Shown here: positions 27,276 through 34,019 of the stretch, piece by piece
Layout of the letters: each line of letters opens with the position of its first letter
Position numbering within the stretch: the first letter of the stretch is position 1
DNA from: Meiothermus rufus DSM 22234
GTDB taxonomy: Bacteria > Deinococcota > Deinococci > Deinococcales > Thermaceae
Length of the DNA: 64,000 nt
Reading direction: 5' to 3'
Assembly (NCBI RefSeq): GCF_000423425.1
Contig: NZ_AUHY01000006.1
Coordinates: 1 to 64,000, forward strand
Position numbers and translations under genes: made by a program
The notes under the pieces: model-generated
What the model was told of the DNA's origin: nothing
The model's input: the letters and a program-made list of their open reading frames with translations, nothing else
Databases searched by the model: none

Positions 27276-27302
27276 ATGCTACCGCGCTTTTTTCGCTAGA
27301 CT
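27276..27302. promoter_or_regulatory. divergent leaderless promoters, mqnD / ABC-2 permease
   Basis: TAGCAT on the minus strand (27276-27281) is six bases from the mqnD GTG, and TAGACT on the plus strand (27297-27302) is six bases from the permease ATG. Only 14 bases separate the two boxes, so each promoter's upstream region overlaps the other gene. Confidence 0.6.
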
Positions 27303-27308
27303 GAGGCC

Positions 27309-28088
27309 ATGCGCTACGTTCGCTTGCTGCGCCACTTCTGGGGTACCTCCCTGGCGGCGGAGCTCGAGTACCGCGGCAACTTTATTCTGGCCACCCTCTC
27401 GGCCCTAGGGGCGGCAGCCGGGAGTCTGTTTGGCATATCCCTGCTCTACCAAGGGGGCTACCAGCCGGGAGGGTGGCGCTTCGAGGAGGCTTTGCTGGTG
27501 CTGGCTGCCTTCTTGATGCTGGACGGCTTTGTTTTCATCTTGCTTACCCCTAACCTTAGCCGCATCGTGGAACAGGTGCAAAAAGGTACCTTAGACTTCG
27601 TGCTGCTCAAGCCGGTGGACAGCCAGTTCTGGCTGTCTTTTCGCAGCTTTTCTCCCTGGGGCTTGACCGACCTGACCATGGGCTTGGCCTTGTGGTTCTA
27701 CGCCGGGGCCAAGCTGGGCCTGGGCTTGGCCGACTACCTGCTGGGGTTTGCCCTGCTGGCGGTGGCTTTGCTGATTCTCTATAGCCTGTGGTTTGTAATC
27801 GGCAGTAGCAGCATCTGGTTTGTCAAGGTAGCCAACGCCACCGAGGTACTGCGGGCTTTGTTGGAGGCCGGGCGCTTTCCCGTGCAGGCCTTTCCTTCGG
27901 CCTATCGCTTTGTGTTTACCTTTGTGGTGCCGGTAGCCTTTCTGACCACCGTGCCCGCCGAGGCGGCCTTGGGCCGGCTGAGTGGGGCCGGGTTGGGCCA
28001 GGCCCTTTGGCTGGCCGGAGGGCTTTTGCTCTTTACCCGCTTTTTCTGGCGTCTGGCCTTGCGCAGCTACACTTCGGCCTCGAGCTAG
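27309..28088 (+). CDS. ABC-2 type transporter permease
   Basis: A 259-residue membrane protein with six hydrophobic segments and the COG3694-type pattern RYVRLLRHFWGTSLAAELEYRGNF, then EQVQKGTLDFVLLKPVDSQF and a C-terminal FTRFFWRLALRSYTSASS. Such permeases normally pair with a second permease and an ATPase, neither of which is adjacent here. The ATG lies six bases after TAGACT. Its last four bases overlap the convergent glycosyltransferase gene. Confidence 0.82.
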   Translation: MRYVRLLRHFWGTSLAAELEYRGNFILATLSALGAAAGSLFGISLLYQGGYQPGGWRFEEALLVLAAFLMLDGFVFILLTPNLSRIVEQVQKGTLDFVLLKPVDSQFWLSFRSFSPWGLTDLTMGLALWFYAGAKLGLGLADYLLGFALLAVALLILYSLWFVIGSSSIWFVKVANATEVLRALLEAGRFPVQAFPSAYRFVFTFVVPVAFLTTVPAEAALGRLSGAGLGQALWLAGGLLLFTRFFWRLALRSYTSASS

Positions 28089-29176
28089 GCCGCCGACTCC
28101 TTCCACGCGGCGCTTAGCCTGCGCCAGACGGTAAAGCCCAGCAGCAAGGTGGTGCCGGAGGCACTGACCAGAATCACCAGAGGGCTCAGCCCCTGCACCG
28201 CCATAGCCAGCAGGTTAGCCGCCAGGGTAACGCCCCACAGGGTGAGCGTGGTGCGGCGCTGGGAGAAGCCCCGAGCCAGTAGCCGATGGTGAATGTGGTC
28301 CTTGCCTGGGGTAGACATGGGGTTTTGTCGCCGCAGGATACGGCGCACAAAGACCTGGGTGGTGTCTAGGATGGGCAAAAGCAGAAACAATGCGGTAGGT
28401 ACGAGGGCAAAGACCGTGGTTAGTTTGAGGTTGCCCAGAAAGGCGGTGGCGGCTAGTACGTAGCCAAAAAAATAGGCCCCCGCATCGCCCATGATGATTT
28501 TGGAAGGGTGGAAGTTGTGCCTTAGGAAGCCCAGCGCAGCGCCAGCCAAAGCCGAGAGCACCAGGGTGGCTGCGGCCCACTGGGGGTTTTGGGCTGAGAC
28601 GGCCAGGAGGCTCATGGCGGTAATAAAGGCGATGCCACCCGCCAGGCCGTCTACTCCGTCCATCAGGTTGATGGCGTTGGTGATGCCCATGACCCAGAAG
28701 ATGGTTAACACCACCCCCCAGAAGGGATCCAAGGCGGTGCCGAAGGCGGCTTGAAAGCGGATGTCCACCGCCACCAGCAGCAAGGCGCACAAAAACTGCA
28801 CCAACAGCCGGAACAAGGGGGGCAAGCCGAACTGGTCGTCCACAAAGCCCACCAATACCAGGATGGCCCCCCCTAGGAGGATGGCCAGCACCTGCACCTG
28901 TACCTCCTGAATCAGGATGGGCCGCAGACTGGTGGCAATCACCAAAGCCGCCACCACCCCGGCGAAGATGGCCAGTCCTCCCGCGTTGGGTAGGGGCTCC
29001 TTGTTGAGCCGCCGGGCGTTGGGCTGGTCGGCCCAGCCGACCTTAAGGGCGAACTGGCGCACCCGGGGTATGAAGCGCCAGGTAACCACCCAGGCCACCA
29101 CAAAGGTAAACGCCACCGCCAGCCAGCCGGTTCCCGCGGGGTTGGCGATGCCGATGGCTTTGAGAAACTCGGTCAT
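28085..29176 (-). CDS. WecA/MraY-type polyprenyl-phosphate sugar-1-phosphate transferase
   Basis: A 363-residue integral membrane enzyme that transfers a sugar-1-phosphate (usually GlcNAc-1-P) to undecaprenyl phosphate, starting polysaccharide or teichoic-type polymers. About ten helices are visible with the family motifs NAGGLAIF, the metal-binding VDDQFG, NAINLMDGVDGLAGG, MGDAGAYFFGY and the cytoplasmic KDHIHHRL loop. The latter and GLT-type spacing favour WecA/TagO over MraY. The start is uncertain between ATG 29176 and GTG 29182; no good ribosome site precedes either. Confidence 0.9.
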   Translation of the reverse strand: MTEFLKAIGIANPAGTGWLAVAFTFVVAWVVTWRFIPRVRQFALKVGWADQPNARRLNKEPLPNAGGLAIFAGVVAALVIATSLRPILIQEVQVQVLAILLGGAILVLVGFVDDQFGLPPLFRLLVQFLCALLLVAVDIRFQAAFGTALDPFWGVVLTIFWVMGITNAINLMDGVDGLAGGIAFITAMSLLAVSAQNPQWAAATLVLSALAGAALGFLRHNFHPSKIIMGDAGAYFFGYVLAATAFLGNLKLTTVFALVPTALFLLLPILDTTQVFVRRILRRQNPMSTPGKDHIHHRLLARGFSQRRTTLTLWGVTLAANLLAMAVQGLSPLVILVSASGTTLLLGFTVWRRLSAAWKESAA

Positions 29177-29182
29177 AAACAC

Positions 29183-29529
29183 TCTGTGCAGCCCCGACCC
29201 CTGGGGTCTGCACCTTGGCGCTATCCAGCCTAAACCTAACTCTCGAAAACGTGCGCAATCGTGAGCACGTTTTCTTCCTGCCCCGATCCCTTGCCGGAAT
29301 CGTATCTGACAGGCGTGACTTTCCCGACTGCGACAGAGGGCGTCTCTGGCACAGCGCCGCCGTTACCGGTCGGACTCGCCTCGGGTAGGGCAGTTACGGT
29401 TGCCAGCCACCGCATTACTATACACTAACGCCTGGCTTACGTTTATAGTGTTCTCCGTATTCACAGTTAGACACTTTAAGTGTCTTTTGTTAAGACCAGA
29501 TTCTAGCTCCCTCGAGGTTTCCGCCAGCC
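29183..29529. other. intergenic region with three inverted repeats
   Basis: This 347-base stretch separates upp from the WecA-like gene. It holds GAAAACGTGC/GCACGTTTTC (29245-29254 with 29265-29274), ACACTA/TAGTGT across about 20 bases (29424-29449 approximately), and GACACTT-T-AAGTGTC (29470-29484) followed by TTTT. A -10-like TATAGT lies one base before the 59-codon frame on the minus strand. Base composition is clearly lower in GC than flanking genes. No protein of known family was seen. Confidence 0.5.
29236..29415 (-). CDS. 59-residue open frame in hairpin-rich intergenic DNA
   Basis: Starts MRWLATVTALPEASPTG and ends LTIAHVFES. It has no recognisable fold, no ribosome site, and codon use less GC-biased at third positions than real neighbours. 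Its last codons coincide with the hairpin GAAAACGTGC/GCACGTTTTC (29245-29274). That layout, coding tail running into a terminal hairpin, is what the 3' end of a tnpB gene with its guide-RNA end looks like, so it may be a transposon remnant. It may equally be chance. Confidence 0.25.
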   Translation of the reverse strand: MRWLATVTALPEASPTGNGGAVPETPSVAVGKVTPVRYDSGKGSGQEENVLTIAHVFES

Positions 29530-30156
29530 TTACTTGGTCCCGTAGATGCGGTCGCCGGCGTCGCCTAGGCCGGGCACAATGTAGCCGTGGTCATTGAGGT
29601 GGCTATCTACCGCGGCTACCACAATTTCCACATCGGGATGGGCCTCCTGCACCCGCTGGATGCCCTCCGGGGCGGCGATGATGCTCATGAGCTTGATCTG
29701 CTGGGCTCCTTTTTCCTTCAGAATGGAAAGCGCATGGACGGCACTACCAGCGGTGGCCAGCATGGGGTCGGTGAGGAAGACCCGGCGTTCGGCGATATCG
29801 GGGGGCAGTTTGCAGTAGTACTCCACCGGTTTTAGGGTCTGGGGGTCGCGGTATAAGCCGATGTGGCCCACCTTGGCTGCGGGTACCAGCTTGAGGATGC
29901 CGTCTACCATGACCAGCCCAGCCCGCAGGATGGCTACCACAGCCAGTTTTTTGCCCGAGAGCATCCGAGCGGTCATGGGGGCGAGAGGAGTCTCGATGGT
30001 GACGGGGGCTAGCTCGAGGTCGCGCATGGCCTCGTAGGCCATCAGCATGGTGACCTCTTCCATCAGCTCGCGGAACTCCTTGTTGCCGGTGTGTTTATCG
30101 CGCAGAATGGCCAGTTTATGTTGAATGAGCGGGTGCTCTACTGGGGTCGGTTTCAT
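29530..30156 (-). CDS. upp: uracil phosphoribosyltransferase
   Basis: Salvages uracil to UMP with PRPP. The 208-residue protein has [25 protein letters not shown], the regulatory/dimer segment [26 protein letters not shown], the PRPP-binding loop [17 protein letters not shown] and the uracil-binding tail [17 protein letters not shown]. The ATG lies nine bases after TAGCAT (30166-30171, minus), as for purH. Confidence 0.97.
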   Translation of the reverse strand: MKPTPVEHPLIQHKLAILRDKHTGNKEFRELMEEVTMLMAYEAMRDLELAPVTIETPLAPMTARMLSGKKLAVVAILRAGLVMVDGILKLVPAAKVGHIGLYRDPQTLKPVEYYCKLPPDIAERRVFLTDPMLATAGSAVHALSILKEKGAQQIKLMSIIAAPEGIQRVQEAHPDVEIVVAAVDSHLNDHGYIVPGLGDAGDRIYGTK

Positions 30157-30202
30157 GCTGCCTGCATGCTAACACCGCTTCCGGGCCGGGAGCAAACGCG
30201 GT

Positions 30203-31051
30203 TTACCACGCCTGCCACGCTTGGTAAAAGGCTAGGGCTTTGGGCATTTTGTCGGCTACGGCGGCCTCGAACTGCGCGGGTTGTTTGGTGCGGAACCAGT
30301 GCATGTCGTGAAGGTAGGTGAGGGGTACCCAAAAGCGCAGCCGTCGCCAGACCTCCTGTGGCTCAGGGTAGCCAGCTATGATGGTTTGCAAGGCTTTTAG
30401 GGCGGCCTCCTCGCCCAAGAGCACCAGGGTACCGGTGGTCAGGATGGCCAGGTCGCGGGCCGGGTCGTCGGGCTGGGCCCGTACCCAGTCCACCACCAAA
30501 GCCTCGGGTACCCCGACGGCCTGGGGGTCCTTGAGCAGGATGTTGCCCGCGTGGGGGTCGCGGTGGCAGAAGGCCTGGGGGGTGCCCGCCACCTCCTCGA
30601 GGTGTTGGGCCAGTAGCCCAACCAGCCGTTGGGCCGAGGGCAGGTCGAAAAGGGTTCGGCCGAACTGTCCAAGCCGTTCTTCTAGCCGCTTACGGCTGAC
30701 CACACCGGGTTCGGCGATGGCGTGCAGCCGGGTGAAAAAGCTGGCCAGATACTCCAGGGCTGCCGGGCTAAAGCCTTCGGGGGTGAAGGTGTGGCCGGGG
30801 TAGCGCCGGGTGACCAGCACCCCGTGTTGCTCTAGGCATAGGGCCTCGACCACCCAATCGCCCAGCCCCGCTTTGGTCATGTTCAGGGCCTCGAGGCGGG
30901 CGGCATAGATGCCCCCAGGTGGCTTTTGGTTTCCCGGGGGATAAATCTTGAACACCAGCCCGTCGCCTGCAAAGGTGCGGGCCTCAGCCCCGCCGGTAAG
31001 GGGGGTGAGGTGCATCTGGTAGTGGGCCTCGAGGGCCGGCAGAATCTCCAC
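30203..31051 (-). CDS. aminoglycoside-phosphotransferase-fold kinase
   Basis: A 282-residue protein of the APH/choline-kinase family: GLVFKIYPPG carries the ATP lysine, FCHRDPHAGNILL is the catalytic loop with Asp and Asn, and LVVDWVRAQPDDPARDLA contains the metal-binding Asp. All key residues are present, so it should be an active small-molecule kinase; the substrate is unknown. The start is GTG at 31051, seven bases after TATCCT (31059-31064, minus). It lies directly downstream of the structured element at 31077-31510. Confidence 0.82.
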   Translation of the reverse strand: MEILPALEAHYQMHLTPLTGGAEARTFAGDGLVFKIYPPGNQKPPGGIYAARLEALNMTKAGLGDWVVEALCLEQHGVLVTRRYPGHTFTPEGFSPAALEYLASFFTRLHAIAEPGVVSRKRLEERLGQFGRTLFDLPSAQRLVGLLAQHLEEVAGTPQAFCHRDPHAGNILLKDPQAVGVPEALVVDWVRAQPDDPARDLAILTTGTLVLLGEEAALKALQTIIAGYPEPQEVWRRLRFWVPLTYLHDMHWFRTKQPAQFEAAVADKMPKALAFYQAWQAW

Positions 31052-31076
31052 TGGAACCAGGATACCCGGTAAACTG

Positions 31077-31510
31077 CCCTAACCGAGTGCTAACGCCCTC
31101 TGGTTAGGGCTTTCCGAGGGAGGACGATGCCAAGACGACACCCTCAGAATCCGGGCCGTGGTAAAACGACCCTGGGCCGGTTTACACGGGACAGACCCTT
31201 TTGGCCTGTCCTTGCGGCCCCTGCCCATCGAGCCAGCTCTTTGGGCATAACACACGCTCCATGCAAAGCCATCCTCCAACGGGGGTGCGTTCGGAGCAAG
31301 CCTCCAGGGTTTTACCCCAGCAAGGCGTCTTCGTACTGGGAACCCCATACCTTGGCTATCAAGGTTGGCCGGGGTAGCTTTACCCCTAAGCCCATCCTAA
31401 CTCGTCCTGCGAAAGGAGGGAAGGGTAGAGCCGCCTTCGGGCGGCCTGGGGCTCTGCCTCCCTGGCCAGACGCTGGCCAGGGTCTTTCGCCCCAGACTCC
31501 ATCGGACGAA
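31077..31510 (-). ncRNA. hairpin-dense structured element, candidate non-coding RNA or IS remnant
   Basis: About 430 bases with no credible protein between the MFS gene and the kinase gene. Stems (plus coordinates): CCCTAACC/GGTTAGGG (31077-31084, 31102-31109), GGGGTA/TACCCC (31371-31386), GCCGCC-TTCG-GGCGGC (31430-31445), CCTGGCCAG/CTGGCCAGG (31461-31481) nested inside CTGGGGC/GCCCCAG (31446-31495). The AAGCCC-stem-GGTTAGGG end on the minus strand resembles right ends of tnpB elements, and the whole could also be an IscB-type omega RNA (HEARO) or another large RNA. It does not match RNase P RNA or tmRNA signatures as I know them. Strand is a guess. Confidence 0.35.
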
Positions 31511-31514
31511 CACC

Positions 31515-32747
31515 TCAATCTGAGGCCACCCGTGGGGTAGGAGCCACAGGTTCCCCGCTGCTTAGGCTTCTAGGCCAGGCCCAGCGCAGGAGGGCCAGCG
31601 AGGCTATAGCAGTGCCTATGCCCAGCACAGCTACCCCCCAGCGCACCCCCAGGTGATCCATAAACCAGCCCGAAAGGTAGGCCCCCAGGGGGCCCGAGCC
31701 CAGCAACACCATAGAGTAGATGGACATCACCCGTCCTCGGATGCGGTCGGGGGTGACCAGCTGCACGGTGGTGTTGCTGTTGATGAGGGTGGTGATCATG
31801 CCCAGTCCGCCCACCCCCAAGGCCACCGCTGCCCATAGGGTGGGTAGGGGTAGGGCCAGGCTCAACAGGGCGCAGCCCAACAGCAGGCTGCCCCATACTG
31901 CCCGCTTGGGCCGGGCCTTGGCCGCGGCAGCCTGGATCAAAGCGGCCATAATCGAGCCTAGCCCCACGGCCGACATCAACAGCCCAAAGCCCTGGGCATC
32001 CAGGCCCAGCTCGAGCCGGGCGTAGGCTGGCACGATGGTTTGGAAGTTCATCCCTAGCAGGCTGGTCAGGCCCACCAACAGCACCACCTGCCGCACCAGC
32101 GGGTGACCAAAGGCAAAGCGCAGACCCTCGAGGGCATCCCGCACTGCCCCATTGGCGCTGGTTTGCGGGCTTTGCCCAGGAATGCCCAGCAGCACGGCGA
32201 TCAGGGGCATAAAGGATAGAGCGTTGGCTAGGTAGCTCCAGGAAAGACCGAAGCCAGCCATCAGCAGCCCAGCCAAGGCTGGCCCCACCAGGCGGGAGGT
32301 GTTGAAGCCAAAGGAGTTTAGGGCAATGGCCCCCGGGTAGCGCTCTTTGCCGGCCAGTTCCACGGTGAAAGCCTGGCGCACCGGTAGGTCCATCGCGTTG
32401 AAGAGCCCATAGAGAAAGGCAAAAACCAGTACCTGTTCGTAGCGCACCCACCCGGTAGCGATCAGAGTAAACATGCCGAAGGCCAAAAGGCCCATGCCGC
32501 CTTGGGTTAAAAGCAACAGGTTGCGCCGGTTGTACCGGTCGGAGAGCACCCCTGCTGGTAGGGAGAACAGCAGCGAGGGCAGGAACTGCAAGGCGACCAC
32601 CAAGCCCAGCCGCTCGGCGCTTCCGGTAAGCTCGAGCACCAGCCAGCCTTGGGTGGCCGCCTGCATCCAGGTGCCAAGTTGGGAGAGAAAGAGGGCGATC
32701 CAGTAGATCCGATACCGACGATCCCGCAACAAAGCCAAGGCCAGCAC
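31515..32747 (-). CDS. MFS exporter (enterobactin-exporter-like)
   Basis: A 410-residue transporter with 12 predicted helices. The start DRRYRIYWIALFLSQLGTWMQAATQGWLV and the loop GVLSDRYNRRNLLL are typical of the MFS_3 group, which includes siderophore and drug exporters. SYLANALSFMPLI and DRIRGRVMSIYSM support it. The start is GTG at 32747, six bases after TATGAT (32754-32759, minus), so the mRNA is probably leaderless. Confidence 0.88.
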   Translation of the reverse strand: MLALALLRDRRYRIYWIALFLSQLGTWMQAATQGWLVLELTGSAERLGLVVALQFLPSLLFSLPAGVLSDRYNRRNLLLLTQGGMGLLAFGMFTLIATGWVRYEQVLVFAFLYGLFNAMDLPVRQAFTVELAGKERYPGAIALNSFGFNTSRLVGPALAGLLMAGFGLSWSYLANALSFMPLIAVLLGIPGQSPQTSANGAVRDALEGLRFAFGHPLVRQVVLLVGLTSLLGMNFQTIVPAYARLELGLDAQGFGLLMSAVGLGSIMAALIQAAAAKARPKRAVWGSLLLGCALLSLALPLPTLWAAVALGVGGLGMITTLINSNTTVQLVTPDRIRGRVMSIYSMVLLGSGPLGAYLSGWFMDHLGVRWGVAVLGIGTAIASLALLRWAWPRSLSSGEPVAPTPRVASD

Positions 32748-32798
32748 CCTTCCATCATACGCCCAAACTGACCAGCCAGTCAGCTAGACGTCTGTCCC

Positions 32799-32826
32799 TT
32801 GACAAGCGCGGGGTAATTTGTAGACT
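32799..32826 (+). promoter_or_regulatory. promoter of the TAXI/TRAP uptake genes
   Basis: TTGACA (32799-32804), a 16-base spacer and TAGACT (32821-32826). A leader of about 75 bases follows, ending in GGAGG before the ATG at 32908. A full -35 element and a real leader set it apart from the leaderless genes nearby. Confidence 0.78.
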
Positions 32827-32907
32827 GACCACAGCCGAAAGCGGATACTGAATCGGCATCCTAGGATGTTTGAGGGTTGCAAAACCCGCGCTTTTTGGAG
32901 GTAGACC

Positions 32908-33909
32908 ATGAAGTTGGGGAGACTGATGGTGGCTGTGTTGGTTTTGGTTCTGGGCACCGCGCTGGCCCAGCAGCGCCCTCGAGTGGTGATCCCTACCGGC
33001 AGTACCGGAGGGGTGTTCTTCTTCTACGGTCAGGCCATCGCCAAAATCCTGACCGAGTCGGGCGTGGCTGAGGCCACCTCCCAGCAGACCGGGGGGTCTT
33101 ACGACAACCTGCTGCTTCTGCGCGACCGCACCGATCCTCGCTCCAACACCTACTACTGCGCCTTGGCCACCACCGATTCAGCCCTGGTCACCTACACCGG
33201 TCAGGAGCCCCGCTTTGCCCAGCGCAAGGCCGACATGCAGCGCATCATGTTCTACATGTACCCCAGCCTGATCCACATCATCACCAGCGAGAAAAGCGGC
33301 ATCCGGGTGGTACAGGACCTCAAGGGCAAGCGGGTTTCCACTGGCCAGCCGGGCTCTTCCACCGAGAACCTGGCTCTGCTGGTGTTGCAAGGGGCCAACC
33401 TCAAGCCCACCGACTTTGCCAAGCGGGAGCGCCTTCCTGCTGCGGAGTCGGCCAAAGCCCTTTCCGAGGGCACCATCGACGCCTACTTCTGGGTAGGGGG
33501 GGTGCCTACTGCCAGCGTGGTGGAGCTGGCCCAGAGCCTAGCCCGTAAAGGCGATCGCATCGCTATTGTTCCGGTACCTCCACAGAGCACCACCGCCCAG
33601 CTTCTGACCCGGCGCTTCCCTGGCATCGTAACTACCGGCACCCTGCCCAGCAGCGCCTACGGTACGGCGACCAGCGTGCCCGTGCTCTACACCGGCAATG
33701 TTTTCCTCTGCCCGGAGTCCATGCCCGAGGAACTGGCGGCGGCCATCATGAAGGCGGTCTTTACCAACCTGCAGACCCTCACGACTGCCACTCCGGCAGC
33801 GCGGGACACCACTCTCAAGAACACCGCCGACCTGTACAACCAGAAGGTGGTCATTCCTTTCCACCCTGGGGCGGTGCGCTACCTGCGGGAGGCGGGGGCC
33901 ATTCGCTGA
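32908..33909 (+). CDS. TAXI-family TRAP transporter substrate-binding protein
   Basis: A 333-residue exported receptor. A Sec signal (MKLGRLMVAVLVLVLGTALA) is followed by the TAXI hallmark IPTGSTGGVFFFYGQAIAKIL, then QQTGGSYDNLLLLRD and KGKRVSTGQPGSSTENLA. TAXI receptors bind carboxylates such as glutamate or glutamine-like compounds and feed a fused 4TM/12TM permease. A strong terminator separates it from the permease gene, which would raise receptor level over channel level. Confidence 0.92.
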   Translation: MKLGRLMVAVLVLVLGTALAQQRPRVVIPTGSTGGVFFFYGQAIAKILTESGVAEATSQQTGGSYDNLLLLRDRTDPRSNTYYCALATTDSALVTYTGQEPRFAQRKADMQRIMFYMYPSLIHIITSEKSGIRVVQDLKGKRVSTGQPGSSTENLALLVLQGANLKPTDFAKRERLPAAESAKALSEGTIDAYFWVGGVPTASVVELAQSLARKGDRIAIVPVPPQSTTAQLLTRRFPGIVTTGTLPSSAYGTATSVPVLYTGNVFLCPESMPEELAAAIMKAVFTNLQTLTTATPAARDTTLKNTADLYNQKVVIPFHPGAVRYLREAGAIR

Positions 33910-33923
33910 AGCTGAGTAAGCCT

Positions 33924-33952
33924 AAGCCCCCCCCAGCCTGGGGGGGCTTTTT
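33924..33952 (+). terminator. intrinsic terminator between TAXI receptor and permease genes
   Basis: AAGCCCCCCCC-AGCC-TGGGGGGGCTT followed by further T residues: a GC-rich stem with a tight loop and a T-run, 15 bases after the receptor stop. Confidence 0.9.
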
Positions 33953-33979
33953 CCCGACCCTTTGAAGGGTTTTTGAGGG

Positions 33980-33985
33980 TATAAT
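33980..33985 (+). promoter_or_regulatory. TATAAT -10 box before the TRAP permease gene
   Basis: A perfect TATAAT lies 28 bases past the terminator and 34 bases before the permease ATG. No good -35 is seen 16-18 bases upstream, so it is a possible second promoter that lets the permease be made independently of the receptor. Confidence 0.5.
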
Positions 33986-34019
33986 CCCGCGCAATACGTA
34001 GCCTTTCTGGAGGTTTTAC

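Noticed and set aside
31077-31510. RNase P RNA or tmRNA
   Set aside because: I looked for the conserved GAGGAAAGTCCGGGC-type P4 strand and the tmRNA tRNA-like end on both strands and found neither.
31127-31540. 137-codon open frame on the plus strand in the structured element
   Set aside because: It is very rich in Pro, Arg, Gly and Ser, matches no family I know, has no ribosome site, and runs through all of the hairpins. It looks like chance openness in GC-rich DNA.
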